A DNA stretch of 64,000 bases from Microvirga antarctica (GTDB taxonomy: Bacteria; Pseudomonadota; Alphaproteobacteria; Rhizobiales; Beijerinckiaceae), in assembly GCF_017921815.1 (NCBI RefSeq), contig NZ_JAGEMM010000002.1, forward strand, positions 558,001 through 622,000, read 5' to 3'. The notes beneath the pieces were generated by a model. The model ran no database searches and was not told where the DNA came from. It saw only the letters and a list, made by a program, of their open reading frames with translations. A program made the translations under genes and the position numbers. Shown piece after piece: positions 8,644 to 18,137 of this stretch. Positions within the stretch are counted from its first letter, which is position 1. Every line of letters starts with the position of its first letter.

Positions 8644-10482
8644 ATGGTCTGCGGGATTGACGAGTTGTTCTCGTTCTGCGGCGTTCAATTCGCTGTCGTT
8701 CGCGTGAGCGACGCCGAGGCCGACGATATCCTGCGGGACGGTCTGTTCGAGGTCGTCCGCGATGAAGTGCGTCTTGTGTCCCCGGTGCAGCGGTGGTTGC
8801 TTCTCGATCGGGTCGAGCAGGTTCCACTTCAGAGGGTTCATCCGTCTCGGCGAACGGCAGCCTCGCGAAAGCTGCGGACGGATGTTTATCTCGTGCCGCT
8901 GTCGGAGGCGCCGGGCCATACTGCGCCGGATCTCAGGGGCTCTTGGCAAGCGAGCGTCTCCCGAGGCGATCAGAATCTTGCGCGCACGACACTCTCCTTC
9001 ACGGCGTTCAACGCCGAGCGGCTTGCCACGACGCCCATTGGCAAATTGATGGCCGGTGTTTTCCAAAATGCCGAGCGTCCCGATATCGCGATGGTGTTAA
9101 AAGCGACGACCCGGATCGAGCATGCCGAGGGGCTTGGGCCGTCTCATGTGGACCGCGTCATCGCTGGCGGTTCGGCGCTTCTGGTCGATGGCTGGATTGC
9201 CAATCTGCCTGGACGGCAGATGCATCTGGTCACGTCCGATTTCGGTTCCTGGGTGCCGCAATCCGCCTGGGCGCTGCGCGCGCGGCAGGATGTTCACGAC
9301 CATCTCGCAAGCATACAGGCACTGACGACCCGCTCCAACGAGCACGGCTTCGTGGCGATCGTACCGAACGCCGACGAGGCGGTGGACAAAAGCTACTATC
9401 TCGTGGCTTTGGAGCCGGACGCCCAAACGGCGGCTTGGTTCGGACCCATTCATGCGACCACGACCAAGGATGACGCCGAGGCCATTCTCCTCGTTCGAAG
9501 TGCGTTTGGAGATATCCAGTCGCTCCCCCGGCACCTCGCGAGCCAGATTTATCATCCGCTCCTTGCAAAGCCGGAGAACGAAGCGATTGCCAGGCCATTC
9601 CGGTTCGGACCGTCACTCCCGTCGGGCGTGCCTCTCGTCTCCATAATCGTGCCCTTCTACGGCGACGGCTTCTTCATCAATTGCATCCACCACCTCCAGC
9701 GCGTTCTTGGCGAGGGCTTCGAACTTGTTCTCGTGGTCGACGACGCCCGCATCTTTTCCGAGATCTACAACAATCTCAACAATCGCAGCACCGCCATCAC
9801 CGTGCCGACGGTTTTGCTCCAGAACGCAGAGAATTATGGCTATGGCCGCGCCAACAACCTCGGGTTTCTCGCAGCGTCAGGAGATGTGGTGCTGCTGATG
9901 AATTCGGACATCATGGTTCTCGATGCGGCACCGCTTCGGGGTGCGGCCGAGGCGATCCGCGGGCGCAAGGCGCAGCGGCTGCCTGAACTCGTCGTCGGCT
10001 TCTCGCTGCTTTACGAGGACAACACCATCCAGCACATCGGCATGGAATTTCCGCGCTCGTCGCAAGTGGGAAACATGCGGCTGGCCGACCATCCGATGAA
10101 GGGATTGCCCTACGCACTCTACAGCGGCGGACCCGTCATCAAGGTGAGAGCCGTCACGGCGGCGCTCATGTGCCTGTCGGCGGATCTCTACCGCGACCTG
10201 GGCGGCTTCGATTCCGTCTATGTCCGCGGGGATTTTGAGGATGCGGACCTCTGCCTGCGGGCGGAACAGCTTGGCGCAGACATGGAGGTCCATGTGAGCG
10301 AAGGCCTTTATCATCTGGAGCGGCAGTCGATCCCCAGCATGGGCGATCACGATCTCAGAGGCATGGTGACCTACCTCAACTGCGTCACTTTCAACCGGCG
10401 CTGGGAAGACCACCTGTCCGAACCTGCGCCAATGGCGACAGGCAAGCGCGTCCACCAGATTGTGTCGAGGAAGCGCGCGTGA
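8644..10482 (+). CDS. GT2 glycosyltransferase with large N-terminal extension
   Basis: A 612-residue protein. Residues 1-318 are a module of unknown fold that ends with a distinctive linker (FRFGP at about 319). The GT-A catalytic domain follows: VSIIVPFYGDG at about 327, the metal-binding acidic motif MNSDIM (Asp near 421), and the catalytic-base region RGDFEDADLCLRAEQ near 530. It therefore looks active and should use a nucleotide-diphosphate sugar, probably dTDP- or UDP-linked, to extend a surface glycan. The start ATG lacks a strong Shine-Dalgarno; GGGG lies upstream. The gene runs into a tiny frame and then a GT4 gene without a promoter-sized gap. The N-terminal module appears again in the 662-residue protein at 16112. 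Confidence 0.85.
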   Translation: MVCGIDELFSFCGVQFAVVRVSDAEADDILRDGLFEVVRDEVRLVSPVQRWLLLDRVEQVPLQRVHPSRRTAASRKLRTDVYLVPLSEAPGHTAPDLRGSWQASVSRGDQNLARTTLSFTAFNAERLATTPIGKLMAGVFQNAERPDIAMVLKATTRIEHAEGLGPSHVDRVIAGGSALLVDGWIANLPGRQMHLVTSDFGSWVPQSAWALRARQDVHDHLASIQALTTRSNEHGFVAIVPNADEAVDKSYYLVALEPDAQTAAWFGPIHATTTKDDAEAILLVRSAFGDIQSLPRHLASQIYHPLLAKPENEAIARPFRFGPSLPSGVPLVSIIVPFYGDGFFINCIHHLQRVLGEGFELVLVVDDARIFSEIYNNLNNRSTAITVPTVLLQNAENYGYGRANNLGFLAASGDVVLLMNSDIMVLDAAPLRGAAEAIRGRKAQRLPELVVGFSLLYEDNTIQHIGMEFPRSSQVGNMRLADHPMKGLPYALYSGGPVIKVRAVTAALMCLSADLYRDLGGFDSVYVRGDFEDADLCLRAEQLGADMEVHVSEGLYHLERQSIPSMGDHDLRGMVTYLNCVTFNRRWEDHLSEPAPMATGKRVHQIVSRKRA

Positions 10483-10568
10483 GCAGGTTCGGCATGAAAG
10501 GCGCTCCAGAAGAAGCGCGCGCGGCCGCGATGGTCGGACGCGTCCTGCGCCGAGAGGGGGCACGATGA
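10479..10568 (+). CDS. Possible 29-residue coupled small ORF
   Basis: A GTG at 10479 overlaps the stop of the GT2 gene (GTGA) and the frame ends with TGA at 10566-10568, overlapping the ATG of the next glycosyltransferase (ATGA). The encoded peptide is basic (for example VGRVLRREGAR at its end) and has no recognisable domain. Its arrangement fits a translational bridge that carries ribosomes from one transferase gene to the next. Equally, it could be chance in GC-rich DNA where GTGA junctions are common; no homology can be claimed. Confidence 0.25.
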   Translation: MSRFGMKGAPEEARAAAMVGRVLRREGAR

Positions 10569-11977
10569 GAATCCTGATCCTGTCTCACGGCCATCCTGAA
10601 TTGAGCATGGGCGGGGCGGAGCGAGCGGCTTACTCGCTCTTTCAGCGTTTGAAGCGTGATCCGGGTGTGGAGAAGGCTGTTTTTGTCGCCAGAGCTGAGC
10701 CGCAGGCGATCGGTCATAGCGCGTTCTTCGGCAGCTTTCGCGGGCGTCCCGACGAAATTTTGGTCTCGCCTCCCCAGGTGGACGGTTTCACCTTTCAGAC
10801 CCTCGGCTATGACGTTCTGAAGCAGCTCGTCGGCGAGTTGATCAGCTCAATCCGGCCCGACGTTGTGCACGTGCATCACTTTGTTTTCTGGGGCATCGAG
10901 ATTTTCGAGATGTTCAAGCGGGCAGGGGTCAAAGTCGTCTTCACCATCCATGAATTCGCTGCCATCTGCGCCAATTTCGGACAGATGGTGAAGGTGGATG
11001 GCCGTCTGTGTCACGCCGCCTCGCCGGCCGAATGCGGCATGTGCTTCCCGACCATGAGTGCGGGGAAGTTCTTCGTCAGAAATACGATTCTGAAATCCCT
11101 CTTCGCCGACGTCGATTATTTCGTCTCCCCAAGCGCCTTCTTGAAGGGGCGATATGCCGCCTGGGGGATCGACGATGAGCGGATCGGCGTCATCGAGAAC
11201 CTGCTCGATCCGGATGTGATCGCGCGCGGGCGGCTGCGCGTCTCCACCGGGGTGATTCCGGCCCAAAGCGGCGAGACTGGCGGGGGTGGCCGTGTCGTCA
11301 TCGGTTATTTCGGCCAGATCAACCCCTTCAAGGGCGTCGATCTGCTGTTGCAGGCGACAGCGATGCTTCCTGAATCGCTTCGCTTGCGTTTGGAAATCCG
11401 TATTCACGGCGAAAACCGGCATTTCAAGGACACCGCGTTTGGCGCGCGCATTGACAGTCTCCTGGCGGATACGGAGGATGTCGTGCGGCTGATGGGAAGC
11501 TATCGCAACGAGGACGTCAGCGACCTGATGGCGGCGTGCGCCTTCGTGATTGTTCCCTCTGTCTGGTGGGAGAATTCGCCGGTCGTCATCCAGGAGGCAA
11601 AGATGGCCGGCCGACCCCTGATCTGCGCCAATATCGGCGGGATGGCCGAGAAGATGAATGCGGCAACCGACCATCTTTTTACCGCCAAGAGTCCGGGCGC
11701 TCTGGCAGAGGTGTTGAGGCGCATTCTGGAGCGGGACACGCCTGTCGCCCCGACGACGCTTAACCATCTTGCCCTCGCGCGCGCCGATGTGGACGAGGAC
11801 TATTTCGACGAGCACAGTGCCGTCTATCGACGCCTTCTGGACGCGAACGCGCTTTCTCTGGTGCCCGCCCCCGTGACCGCAGCATTCGGGCAGGTCAACG
11901 TTGACGATTCCGCCCCATACGGTAATTCTGTTGCCACTGTTACAGTCAAGCGGAAGGCGCGGCAGCCCAGGGGGTGA
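10565..11977 (+). CDS. GT4 glycosyltransferase
   Basis: A 470-residue GT-B enzyme. The N-terminal domain opens with MRILILSHGHPELSMGGAER, with the glycine loop characteristic of GT4. The C-terminal nucleotide-binding half begins with VVIGYFGQINPFKGVDLLL, and the E-x7-E region is present as PSVWWENSPVVIQEA. A GHPE/HVHHFVFWG stretch lies in the acceptor domain. The ATG at 10565 follows GAGAGGGGG; longer in-frame starts would add about 35 Arg-rich residues and overlap the previous gene heavily. It probably adds one sugar to the lipid-linked intermediate made by this cluster. Donor specificity cannot be read from sequence, although the dTDP-sugar genes follow directly. Confidence 0.85.
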   Translation: MRILILSHGHPELSMGGAERAAYSLFQRLKRDPGVEKAVFVARAEPQAIGHSAFFGSFRGRPDEILVSPPQVDGFTFQTLGYDVLKQLVGELISSIRPDVVHVHHFVFWGIEIFEMFKRAGVKVVFTIHEFAAICANFGQMVKVDGRLCHAASPAECGMCFPTMSAGKFFVRNTILKSLFADVDYFVSPSAFLKGRYAAWGIDDERIGVIENLLDPDVIARGRLRVSTGVIPAQSGETGGGGRVVIGYFGQINPFKGVDLLLQATAMLPESLRLRLEIRIHGENRHFKDTAFGARIDSLLADTEDVVRLMGSYRNEDVSDLMAACAFVIVPSVWWENSPVVIQEAKMAGRPLICANIGGMAEKMNAATDHLFTAKSPGALAEVLRRILERDTPVAPTTLNHLALARADVDEDYFDEHSAVYRRLLDANALSLVPAPVTAAFGQVNVDDSAPYGNSVATVTVKRKARQPRG

Positions 11978-12064
11978 GCGTGGCGCCAACTGCGGCGGGC
12001 AGTCCTGCGAAGCCTTATCGCCGCCCTTCGGCGGAGCCCTTGTCATCGAAGTGAGTCAGTCGGC

Positions 12065-12664
12065 ATGTCAGGTCTGAGAGTCACCAGGACGAAGATCAGC
12101 GACGTCGTCCTGATCGTGCCGCGACGCTTCGGCGATGCTCGCGGGTGGTTCATCGAAACCTATAACGCTCAAACATTCGGAGACGCCTTGGGGAGGACTG
12201 TGTTCGTTCAGGACAACCAGGCGTTCTCCAGTCTCAAGGGAACGGTGCGGGGCCTTCATTTTCAGCGTCCGCCGACGCCGCAGGCCAAGCTCGTGCGGGT
12301 GCTTCGCGGGGCCATCTTCGACGTGGCAGTCGATCTGCGGGCCGGGTCTCCCACTTATGGGATGTGGGTGGGCGAAACCCTCACCGCTTCGGGTGGCGAG
12401 CAGCTTTTCGTGCCGCGTGGCTTCGCCCATGGATATTGCACGCTCGAGCCGGACACAGAGGTGGCCTACAAAGTCGATGGATTTTATTCTCCCTCATGCG
12501 ACTCGGGCCTGGCCTGGGACGACCCGACGCTTGCCATTTCCTGGCCAGTTTCCGCCGACGACGCGATTTTGTCGGATAAGGACCGGGTGTTGCCCGCATT
12601 TGCGGATTTCGTCTCCCCCTTTCGCCATGGGCATGCCGATGAGGCCGCTGATGGTCTGTCTTAA
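12065..12664 (+). CDS. rmlC: dTDP-4-dehydrorhamnose 3,5-epimerase
   Basis: A 199-residue cupin enzyme of the RmlC family, close to the usual length of about 185-200. It converts dTDP-4-dehydro-6-deoxy-D-glucose to dTDP-4-dehydro-L-rhamnose in the cytoplasm. Visible family motifs are FGDARGWFIETYN, FVQDNQAFS, the catalytic-His block RGLHFQ, KLVRVLRGAIFDVAVDLR, and the FAHGYCTLEPDTEVAYKVDGFYSP strand region (described here in parts: FAHGY, then VAYKVDGFYSP). It is the first of three nucleotide-sugar genes in the order C-B-A and lies 87 bases after the GT4 gene. Confidence 0.93.
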   Translation: MSGLRVTRTKISDVVLIVPRRFGDARGWFIETYNAQTFGDALGRTVFVQDNQAFSSLKGTVRGLHFQRPPTPQAKLVRVLRGAIFDVAVDLRAGSPTYGMWVGETLTASGGEQLFVPRGFAHGYCTLEPDTEVAYKVDGFYSPSCDSGLAWDDPTLAISWPVSADDAILSDKDRVLPAFADFVSPFRHGHADEAADGLS

Positions 12665-12691
12665 ATTCGTGACCCGAGGTTCATCCCCGCC

Positions 12692-13768
12692 ATGACAGCA
12701 CGAAAGCCGCCACAGCGGGTTCTGATTACGGGCGGAGCTGGTTTCATCGGCTCTGCGGTTGCCCGCCTGCTGATCGGCGAAACCGACCATCAGGTTCTCG
12801 TTCTCGACAAGCTCACCTATGCGGGCAACCTGGATTCGCTGGCACCGATCGCAAGCGACCGCCGATTTGCCTTCGTCAAGGCTGATATCCTCGATGCGGC
12901 TGCGGTTGCGAACGTCCTGGCGACCTTCCGCCCGACGCTCGTCATGCACTTGGCTGCGGAGAGTCATGTGGACCGGTCGATCGACGGCCCGGCGGATTTC
13001 GTCCAGACCAACATCGTTGGGACCTACACGCTGCTCGAGGCTGTGCTCGCCTATTGGCGAAGTTTGTCCAGCGCCGAACAGGGCGCGTTCAGGTTCCACC
13101 ATATCTCGACCGATGAAGTCTTCGGCTCGCTGGGGACTGCCGGATATTTCACCGAAGACACCGCGTATGACCCGCGCTCACCCTATTCCGCCTCAAAGGC
13201 CGCCTCCGATCATCTGGTTCGGGCCTGGCATCACACCTACGGGTTGCCGGTTGTGGTGAGCAATTGCTCCAACAATTACGGCCCTTATCACTTCCCCGAG
13301 AAACTGATCCCGCTGGTCATTCTCAATGCCCTGGAAGGCAAACCGCTGCCCGTGTATGGGGACGGTTCGAATGTGCGCGACTGGCTTTATGTCGAGGACC
13401 ACGCTCAAGCCCTGCTTCAGATCGCGGAAACCGGCAGAGTCGGGGAGAGCTACAATGTGGGCGGTCACAACGAGCGGACGAACCTGGAAGTGGTCCGCGC
13501 TGTCTGTGCCATTCTCGATGAGATCGCCCCGAGCGCGACCATCGGTCCGCGGGAAAATCTGATCGCCTTCGTCAAGGATCGTCCCGGCCATGACAGGCGC
13601 TACGCGATCGACGCGGCCAAAATCGGCCGCGATCTCGGCTGGACGCCGCTGGAGACCTTCGAGACCGGTCTCGCCAAGACCGTACGCTGGTATCTCGACA
13701 ACCGGCCCTGGTGGGAGCGGATCAGATCGGGCGTCTATCGCGGCGAACGCCTCGGGCAGTCCACGTGA
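12692..13768 (+). CDS. rmlB: dTDP-glucose 4,6-dehydratase
   Basis: A 358-residue short-chain dehydrogenase of the extended type. It dehydrates dTDP-D-glucose to dTDP-4-dehydro-6-deoxy-D-glucose with tightly bound NAD. The NAD-binding loop GGAGFIGS is at residues 15-22; [14 protein letters not shown], the substrate-specific [10 protein letters not shown] segment with the Asp-Glu pair, and the catalytic YSASK all match the family. [18 protein letters not shown] is the dTDP-sugar-binding loop. The gene lies 27 bases after rmlC and 138 bases before rmlA. No rmlD (the final reductase of dTDP-L-rhamnose synthesis) follows. Confidence 0.95.
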   Translation: MTARKPPQRVLITGGAGFIGSAVARLLIGETDHQVLVLDKLTYAGNLDSLAPIASDRRFAFVKADILDAAAVANVLATFRPTLVMHLAAESHVDRSIDGPADFVQTNIVGTYTLLEAVLAYWRSLSSAEQGAFRFHHISTDEVFGSLGTAGYFTEDTAYDPRSPYSASKAASDHLVRAWHHTYGLPVVVSNCSNNYGPYHFPEKLIPLVILNALEGKPLPVYGDGSNVRDWLYVEDHAQALLQIAETGRVGESYNVGGHNERTNLEVVRAVCAILDEIAPSATIGPRENLIAFVKDRPGHDRRYAIDAAKIGRDLGWTPLETFETGLAKTVRWYLDNRPWWERIRSGVYRGERLGQST

Positions 13769-13906
13769 GCGTCATCGCGTCGACAGCGCCTGCCGATTAT
13801 CGACCACGCTCCGGGATCAGGCCGCCCCGGAAATCGTGGGATAGCCTCTGCGCAATTGGTTGAATGGCGGGCTGGCCCTTCGGGCGAGCCGCTACAGGAG
13901 AATATC

Positions 13907-14788
13907 ATGGATCGGAAGGGCATTATCCTTGCGGGCGGGTCGGGGACGCGGCTGCACCCCCTGACATTGGTGACCTCGAAGCAGTTGCTGCCGGTCTACG
14001 ACAAGCCGATGATCTACTACGCGCTGACGACGCTGATGTTTGCAGGGATCCGCGAGATCCTCGTCATCACCACGCCGGAAGACCAGGCGTCCTTCGAGCG
14101 TCTGCTGGGAACGGGCAAGCAATGGGGCCTCAAGCTCGATTATGCGGTGCAGCCAAGCCCGGACGGGTTGGCCCAGGCCTTCATTATTGGCGAGAGCTTT
14201 CTCAACGGGCATCCCGCCTGCCTTGTGCTGGGCGATAATCTCATTCACGGCCACGGGCTGCCCGAGGTGCTGCTTTCTGCGGATAACCGAAGAAAGGGCG
14301 CAACCGTCTTCGGCTATCGGGTGGAGGACCCGCAGCGTTATGGAATTGTCGCATTCGACTCCGACGGGCAGGTGACCTCCATCGAGGAGAAGCCGCATCA
14401 ACCGAAGTCACACTGGGCTGTGATCGGCCTGTACTTCTATGACGAGCAGGTCGTTGACATTGCCAAAGGCCTCGTTCCTTCTTCACGCGGTGAACTCGAA
14501 ATCACAGACCTGAACAACGCATATCTCAGGCAGGGGAGTCTATATGTGGAGCAACTCGGCCGGGGCTTCACGTGGCTCGACGCCGGCACCCACGAATCCT
14601 TGCTGGAGGCCTCTCAGTTTGTCCACGTCATCCAATCCCGGCAGGGCCTGCTGATCGCCTCGCCGGAGGAGATCGCCTATCGCCAGCGCTGGATCGGGCG
14701 CGACGTCTTTGAGGCCTCGGCAAACAAATTGTCCAAGACCAAGTACGGCCGGTCGTTGCTGGAGCAACTGCAGAAGGACGAGCTCTGA
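13907..14788 (+). CDS. rmlA: Glucose-1-phosphate thymidylyltransferase
   Basis: A 293-residue enzyme of typical RmlA length. It makes dTDP-glucose from glucose-1-phosphate and dTTP, the entry step for dTDP-6-deoxysugars. The signature [17 protein letters not shown] sits at the N-terminus, followed by [27 protein letters not shown] and the metal-binding [26 protein letters not shown] lies near the C-terminus. The start at 13907 follows AGGAG by six bases; a longer frame to 13856 adds residues not seen in the family. It completes an rmlC-rmlB-rmlA set. Confidence 0.95.
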   Translation: MDRKGIILAGGSGTRLHPLTLVTSKQLLPVYDKPMIYYALTTLMFAGIREILVITTPEDQASFERLLGTGKQWGLKLDYAVQPSPDGLAQAFIIGESFLNGHPACLVLGDNLIHGHGLPEVLLSADNRRKGATVFGYRVEDPQRYGIVAFDSDGQVTSIEEKPHQPKSHWAVIGLYFYDEQVVDIAKGLVPSSRGELEITDLNNAYLRQGSLYVEQLGRGFTWLDAGTHESLLEASQFVHVIQSRQGLLIASPEEIAYRQRWIGRDVFEASANKLSKTKYGRSLLEQLQKDEL

Positions 14789-14827
14789 TTCGCACCGACG
14801 CGGCGTCCGATTTGGCCCAATTTCCCT

Positions 14828-14845
14828 GGCGCTACCGGGAGCGCC
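14828..14845. repeat. Short inverted repeat after rmlA
   Basis: GGCGCT (14828-14833) and AGCGCC (14840-14845) form a 6-base stem 40 bases after the rmlA stop. No T-run follows. It could contribute to transcription termination before the RTX gene, whose own 5' region is 264 bases long, but this is weak. Confidence 0.25.
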
Positions 14846-15052
14846 ACCGGCGCTAAGAGGGGCGAGCCATGCGCCCACCCCGGCCGTGGCCCGACCGGTT
14901 GATGCAAAGAGGCAACAAGGAGGTCATTCCTAGGATAATATTTGCATCGCACCACGAATCCGATTGCGAATTGCTGACGCTACGTGATACCCAAAAAGAA
15001 GTAGAACTTCAGCGATAAATAGGCAGACGGGTCTGTCTCGAGGTAATCCAAA

Positions 15053-16108
15053 ATGGCTACAGTTGCCGGCGCATTCTTTCAGAGTGAAGTAAGTCCCGCG
15101 GCATATAGTTACATGCTGCGAAATATCCCGGCAGCCGAGAGAAACGCGCCCTTGAAGCTCGTTGACGGGTCGACATCGACCTATGCCTCGACATTCAAGC
15201 CCACGAGCAAGTCGGATTATGTGATCCTCGGCAGAGGTGACAAGTTGGGCAAGCTGGTTGGCGAGGCCAAGGGCTATGACGTCGTTGAGACGGGCAGCAG
15301 CGTCAATCTTGCCGGAACGGGATTTAAGGGTGTCGTGCTGACCGGTACGATCAACGCAACGGTCAAGGGCGGTGATCTCAACGAGAACATCGTGGGCAAC
15401 GACGGCAAGAACACCGTCCGCGCCAGCGATGGCAATGACATCGTCTCGGGCGGCAACGGCAACGACAGTCTCTTCGGTGATGCCGGCGACGACAAACTCT
15501 TCGGCGATGCCGGAAACGACAAGATCGTCGGCGGCGACGGCAAGGATTACCTGCGCGGCGGCGACGGACACGACCGGCTCTTCGGCGGTGACGGTAACGA
15601 CACGCTATACGGCGACGAAGGCGATGATACCCTCTACGGCGATGCCGGAAACGACAAGCTCGTGGGCGGTGCTGGTGAGGACAGCTTGTTCGGCGGCACG
15701 GGCAATGACAGCCTCGACGGCGGCGCGGACAACGACCTCGTCAGCGGCATGACCGGCGACGACAAGCTCTTCGGCGGCGCGGGCAACGACACTCTCCTTG
15801 GAGGTGCAGGCGATGACACGCTTTGGGGCGGACTCGGCTCCGACAGCTTGCGCGGCAACGAAGGCGCCGATGTCTTCATGATTGAAAAGGGCGCGGTCGG
15901 CGACCTGGATACGATCCGCGACTTCAACGCCAAGGAAGACGTGATCGACCTGTCGGGCACGGCTGCTCACAAGACGAAAATGAAGGGCCTGGCGTTCAAC
16001 AGCGATTCGGAAGGCAACACGATCGTGACGGTCAAGGCCGACGGAACGCAGTTCAAGCTCATCGGCTACGATCCGCACGACATCGATTCTTCCTTTTTCC
16101 ACTTCTGA
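15053..16108 (+). CDS. RTX calcium-binding protein, probable type I secretion substrate
   Basis: A 351-residue protein. Residues 1-105 are a unique head without recognisable domain. About residues 106-280 are a continuous run of glycine-rich nonapeptides of the GGxGxDxLx type (for example GGNGNDSLF, GDAGDDKLF, GGAGNDTLL), which bind calcium outside the cell and form a parallel beta-roll. The last 70 residues (DTIRDFNAKEDVIDLSG onward, ending in FFHF) resemble the C-terminal secretion region of M10/RTX proteins. There is no N-terminal signal peptide. GAGG lies before the ATG. An ABC exporter and HlyD adaptor lie 2 kb downstream, so it is very probably exported by them. Role could be matrix adhesin, surface-layer-like or polysaccharide-associated protein. 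Confidence 0.85.
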   Translation: MATVAGAFFQSEVSPAAYSYMLRNIPAAERNAPLKLVDGSTSTYASTFKPTSKSDYVILGRGDKLGKLVGEAKGYDVVETGSSVNLAGTGFKGVVLTGTINATVKGGDLNENIVGNDGKNTVRASDGNDIVSGGNGNDSLFGDAGDDKLFGDAGNDKIVGGDGKDYLRGGDGHDRLFGGDGNDTLYGDEGDDTLYGDAGNDKLVGGAGEDSLFGGTGNDSLDGGADNDLVSGMTGDDKLFGGAGNDTLLGGAGDDTLWGGLGSDSLRGNEGADVFMIEKGAVGDLDTIRDFNAKEDVIDLSGTAAHKTKMKGLAFNSDSEGNTIVTVKADGTQFKLIGYDPHDIDSSFFHF

Positions 16109-16111
16109 TGC

Positions 16112-18100
16112 ATGTCTCAACCTATGACGAGGATGCCTCCTGCTCACGACGAGCAGGGGGCATTCTCCCTTTTTGTCATCCCGCACTCCGTGGGCCTTGC
16201 TTACGTCTGGTGCACAAGCTCTGACGAATCCGTCGTTCAGGAACTGCGGGTCGCGGGTCTCATCGCGACCATCGTCGAACGCAAGAAGCTCTTTCAACCC
16301 GGCCGCAATCTCGAGGTTCTTCTCGTCCATTCCGCTGAGCTGCGGGATGGAATCCCGTGCGAGCTGGAGCTGTCCTCACCGAACGACGACGTGCGCACGT
16401 ACGACGTGGAAGCGCATCTGGCGCGCTGGGAAAATCCGGATACTGGTCGTGTCCTGAATCTCATCGCGCGGCGATTTTCTCCGCGCGAGCAAGCCCCGCA
16501 CGTCCTCGTCCGGTTTCTCGATCTCATCAGCGAATGGCTCGCGCCGAGCCACGTGGTCGCGACATTCGAGGATGGGCAGGTCGTGCAGGTCGCCGCTTCC
16601 GCAGAAGGCGAGGATGTCGCCGCGTTCGCGGTGACTGCCGAAGGCTTGAGGAGCCTTCCTGTGACCACGCTGCCGGGCACCGATGGCGAGGCAACCCTCT
16701 GGTTCGAAGGCGGTATGCCCGCGCATGCCTATCTGGTCGTTGCGGGCAATCTCATCCGCACGGTGGTGAAGCACGGCAAGGCGGCTGTCACGTTACCCGC
16801 CTCGCAGACCTTGATCAGTTCGCTCCATGAGGTCGTGCCCTCACCCTCGGAGGCGCTTCGCCAATGGATCTTCCATCTCGCCAAGCCTCGCGAACGGCTG
16901 GCTGTCAACGGCGCCACGCTCGACGTGGCAGGAGCAATTCGCCTTCCTGGTGGGGATCTGGCAATCTTTCTTGGGGTGGACGACGCGACGGTCTCCCTGA
17001 GGGCTGTCTCCGTCGTGTCCTTCGGGGCAGAAGAAGCGGCCTCGATCGGGAGTGTAAGTCGTGACGCACATGAGCCTGACGCGCAGGGTTGGCGACGGCA
17101 GATCATCCTAAGGGCCGGCACGATCGATTCCGCAGCGACCTGCCACAACCTGTCCGTCAGCCTGAACGGTGACTCCTGTTCTGTCTGGATTCGCGAGACC
17201 GATCGTTATCATCCGGCCGCTTTTGCGCTGGCTGAGCAGTTCCGCGCGATCGAGGCCGTCAGCGCGGAAGTCTTTGCAGCGATCCTTCATCCTGTCGCAA
17301 CGGCCGCGGCAGCACGAGGGACGCCGCCGCTTGCCTTTCAACGCGATTTCGGTCCGGCCTGCGACAAGGCGGCGGCCGATGTCGTCGTTTTCGCGAGCGA
17401 CGATATCGAGGCGGTCCACCGTACCTTGTTGGGCCTGTCGTTCACATCGCGCGACAGAGCGTTCCGGGTGAAACTTTGCCAGATTGGATGTGCCGATCTC
17501 AGCGCCTTTCTGCCGCTGATCGATCGTTGGGCAGGCCTTTACGCCCTACCGGTCCAGGTATCCGGCTTTACCTCCGGGGCATCGGAGGCCGACGTGTTTG
17601 TGACAGCGACGCGGGCCCGTTGCCCGCAGGTCTTTTGCCGCGCAGGCGCCGTGCCGCGTGATAGAGACTGGCTTGCCGGTCTTCTGAAGCGATTGGACCT
17701 TGGTGGACATTCACTGTTACTCGGCCTGAGTGCTGGCCCGACAATCCGTCGAGAAGCGAGAACTCTGCCGGAACCGTTCGAGAAGATGCTTGTGGCGGGG
17801 CATTCGTCTGTCCTCGAGAACTGCGTTGCTGTCGCCACATCGTCCCGGTTTGAACCGAGCCAGATCGATGCGCCGCGCATGTTTTGCTGGGATGCCTTCG
17901 CGATTTCCGAGGCGATCATCGCTCTGGAACGCGGCCTTCCGGTTTTTGCCGCGCCGGAGTTAAACTTCATTCAAAGCGGCGCAACCGCGCAGGCGAACCC
18001 ATTTCAAGCGCGGCTGGATGGTCACAGCGTGCAAGAGTCTCTGAAATCATTTCTTGCTTCGCGACGTCGGCGCGCAAGCCCGCAACGCAGAACGGCCTGA
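16112..18100 (+). CDS. Uncharacterised protein, probable degenerate GT2 relative
   Basis: A 662-residue protein without a confident family. It starts three bases after the RTX gene stop; ATGs at 16124 and 16133 are alternatives. Comparison by eye with the GT2 protein at 8644 suggests the same architecture: a long N-terminal module, a helix ending in AAILHPVA, then QRDFGP (about 410) aligned with FRFGP there, then AADVVVFASDD aligned with the first GT-A strand. Where the active enzyme has MNSDIM this protein has FCRAGAVP (about 507), so the metal-binding DxD is lost, and no catalytic-base ED motif is seen. It may be a non-catalytic glycan-binding or scaffold protein. It lies between the RTX substrate and its exporter and is probably co-transcribed with both. 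Confidence 0.6.
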   Translation: MSQPMTRMPPAHDEQGAFSLFVIPHSVGLAYVWCTSSDESVVQELRVAGLIATIVERKKLFQPGRNLEVLLVHSAELRDGIPCELELSSPNDDVRTYDVEAHLARWENPDTGRVLNLIARRFSPREQAPHVLVRFLDLISEWLAPSHVVATFEDGQVVQVAASAEGEDVAAFAVTAEGLRSLPVTTLPGTDGEATLWFEGGMPAHAYLVVAGNLIRTVVKHGKAAVTLPASQTLISSLHEVVPSPSEALRQWIFHLAKPRERLAVNGATLDVAGAIRLPGGDLAIFLGVDDATVSLRAVSVVSFGAEEAASIGSVSRDAHEPDAQGWRRQIILRAGTIDSAATCHNLSVSLNGDSCSVWIRETDRYHPAAFALAEQFRAIEAVSAEVFAAILHPVATAAAARGTPPLAFQRDFGPACDKAAADVVVFASDDIEAVHRTLLGLSFTSRDRAFRVKLCQIGCADLSAFLPLIDRWAGLYALPVQVSGFTSGASEADVFVTATRARCPQVFCRAGAVPRDRDWLAGLLKRLDLGGHSLLLGLSAGPTIRREARTLPEPFEKMLVAGHSSVLENCVAVATSSRFEPSQIDAPRMFCWDAFAISEAIIALERGLPVFAAPELNFIQSGATAQANPFQARLDGHSVQESLKSFLASRRRRASPQRRTA

Positions 18101-18137
18101 TCATGCTGCGCGGGCGCCCCTCCTTGACCGAAGATAG

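Noticed and set aside
11974-12054. 26-codon frame beginning GTGA after the GT4 gene, before rmlC
   Set aside because: Only one overlap, no coupling to rmlC, and low-complexity Pro/Ser/Ala content; likely chance.
13765-13863. 32-codon frame beginning GTGA after rmlB
   Set aside because: It ends well before rmlA, which has its own AGGAG site; no support.
15367-15890. Repeated DNA of the RTX gene as a possible CRISPR or satellite array
   Set aside because: The repeats encode in-frame glycine-rich nonapeptides with variable codons; the periodicity is 27 bases and protein-driven.
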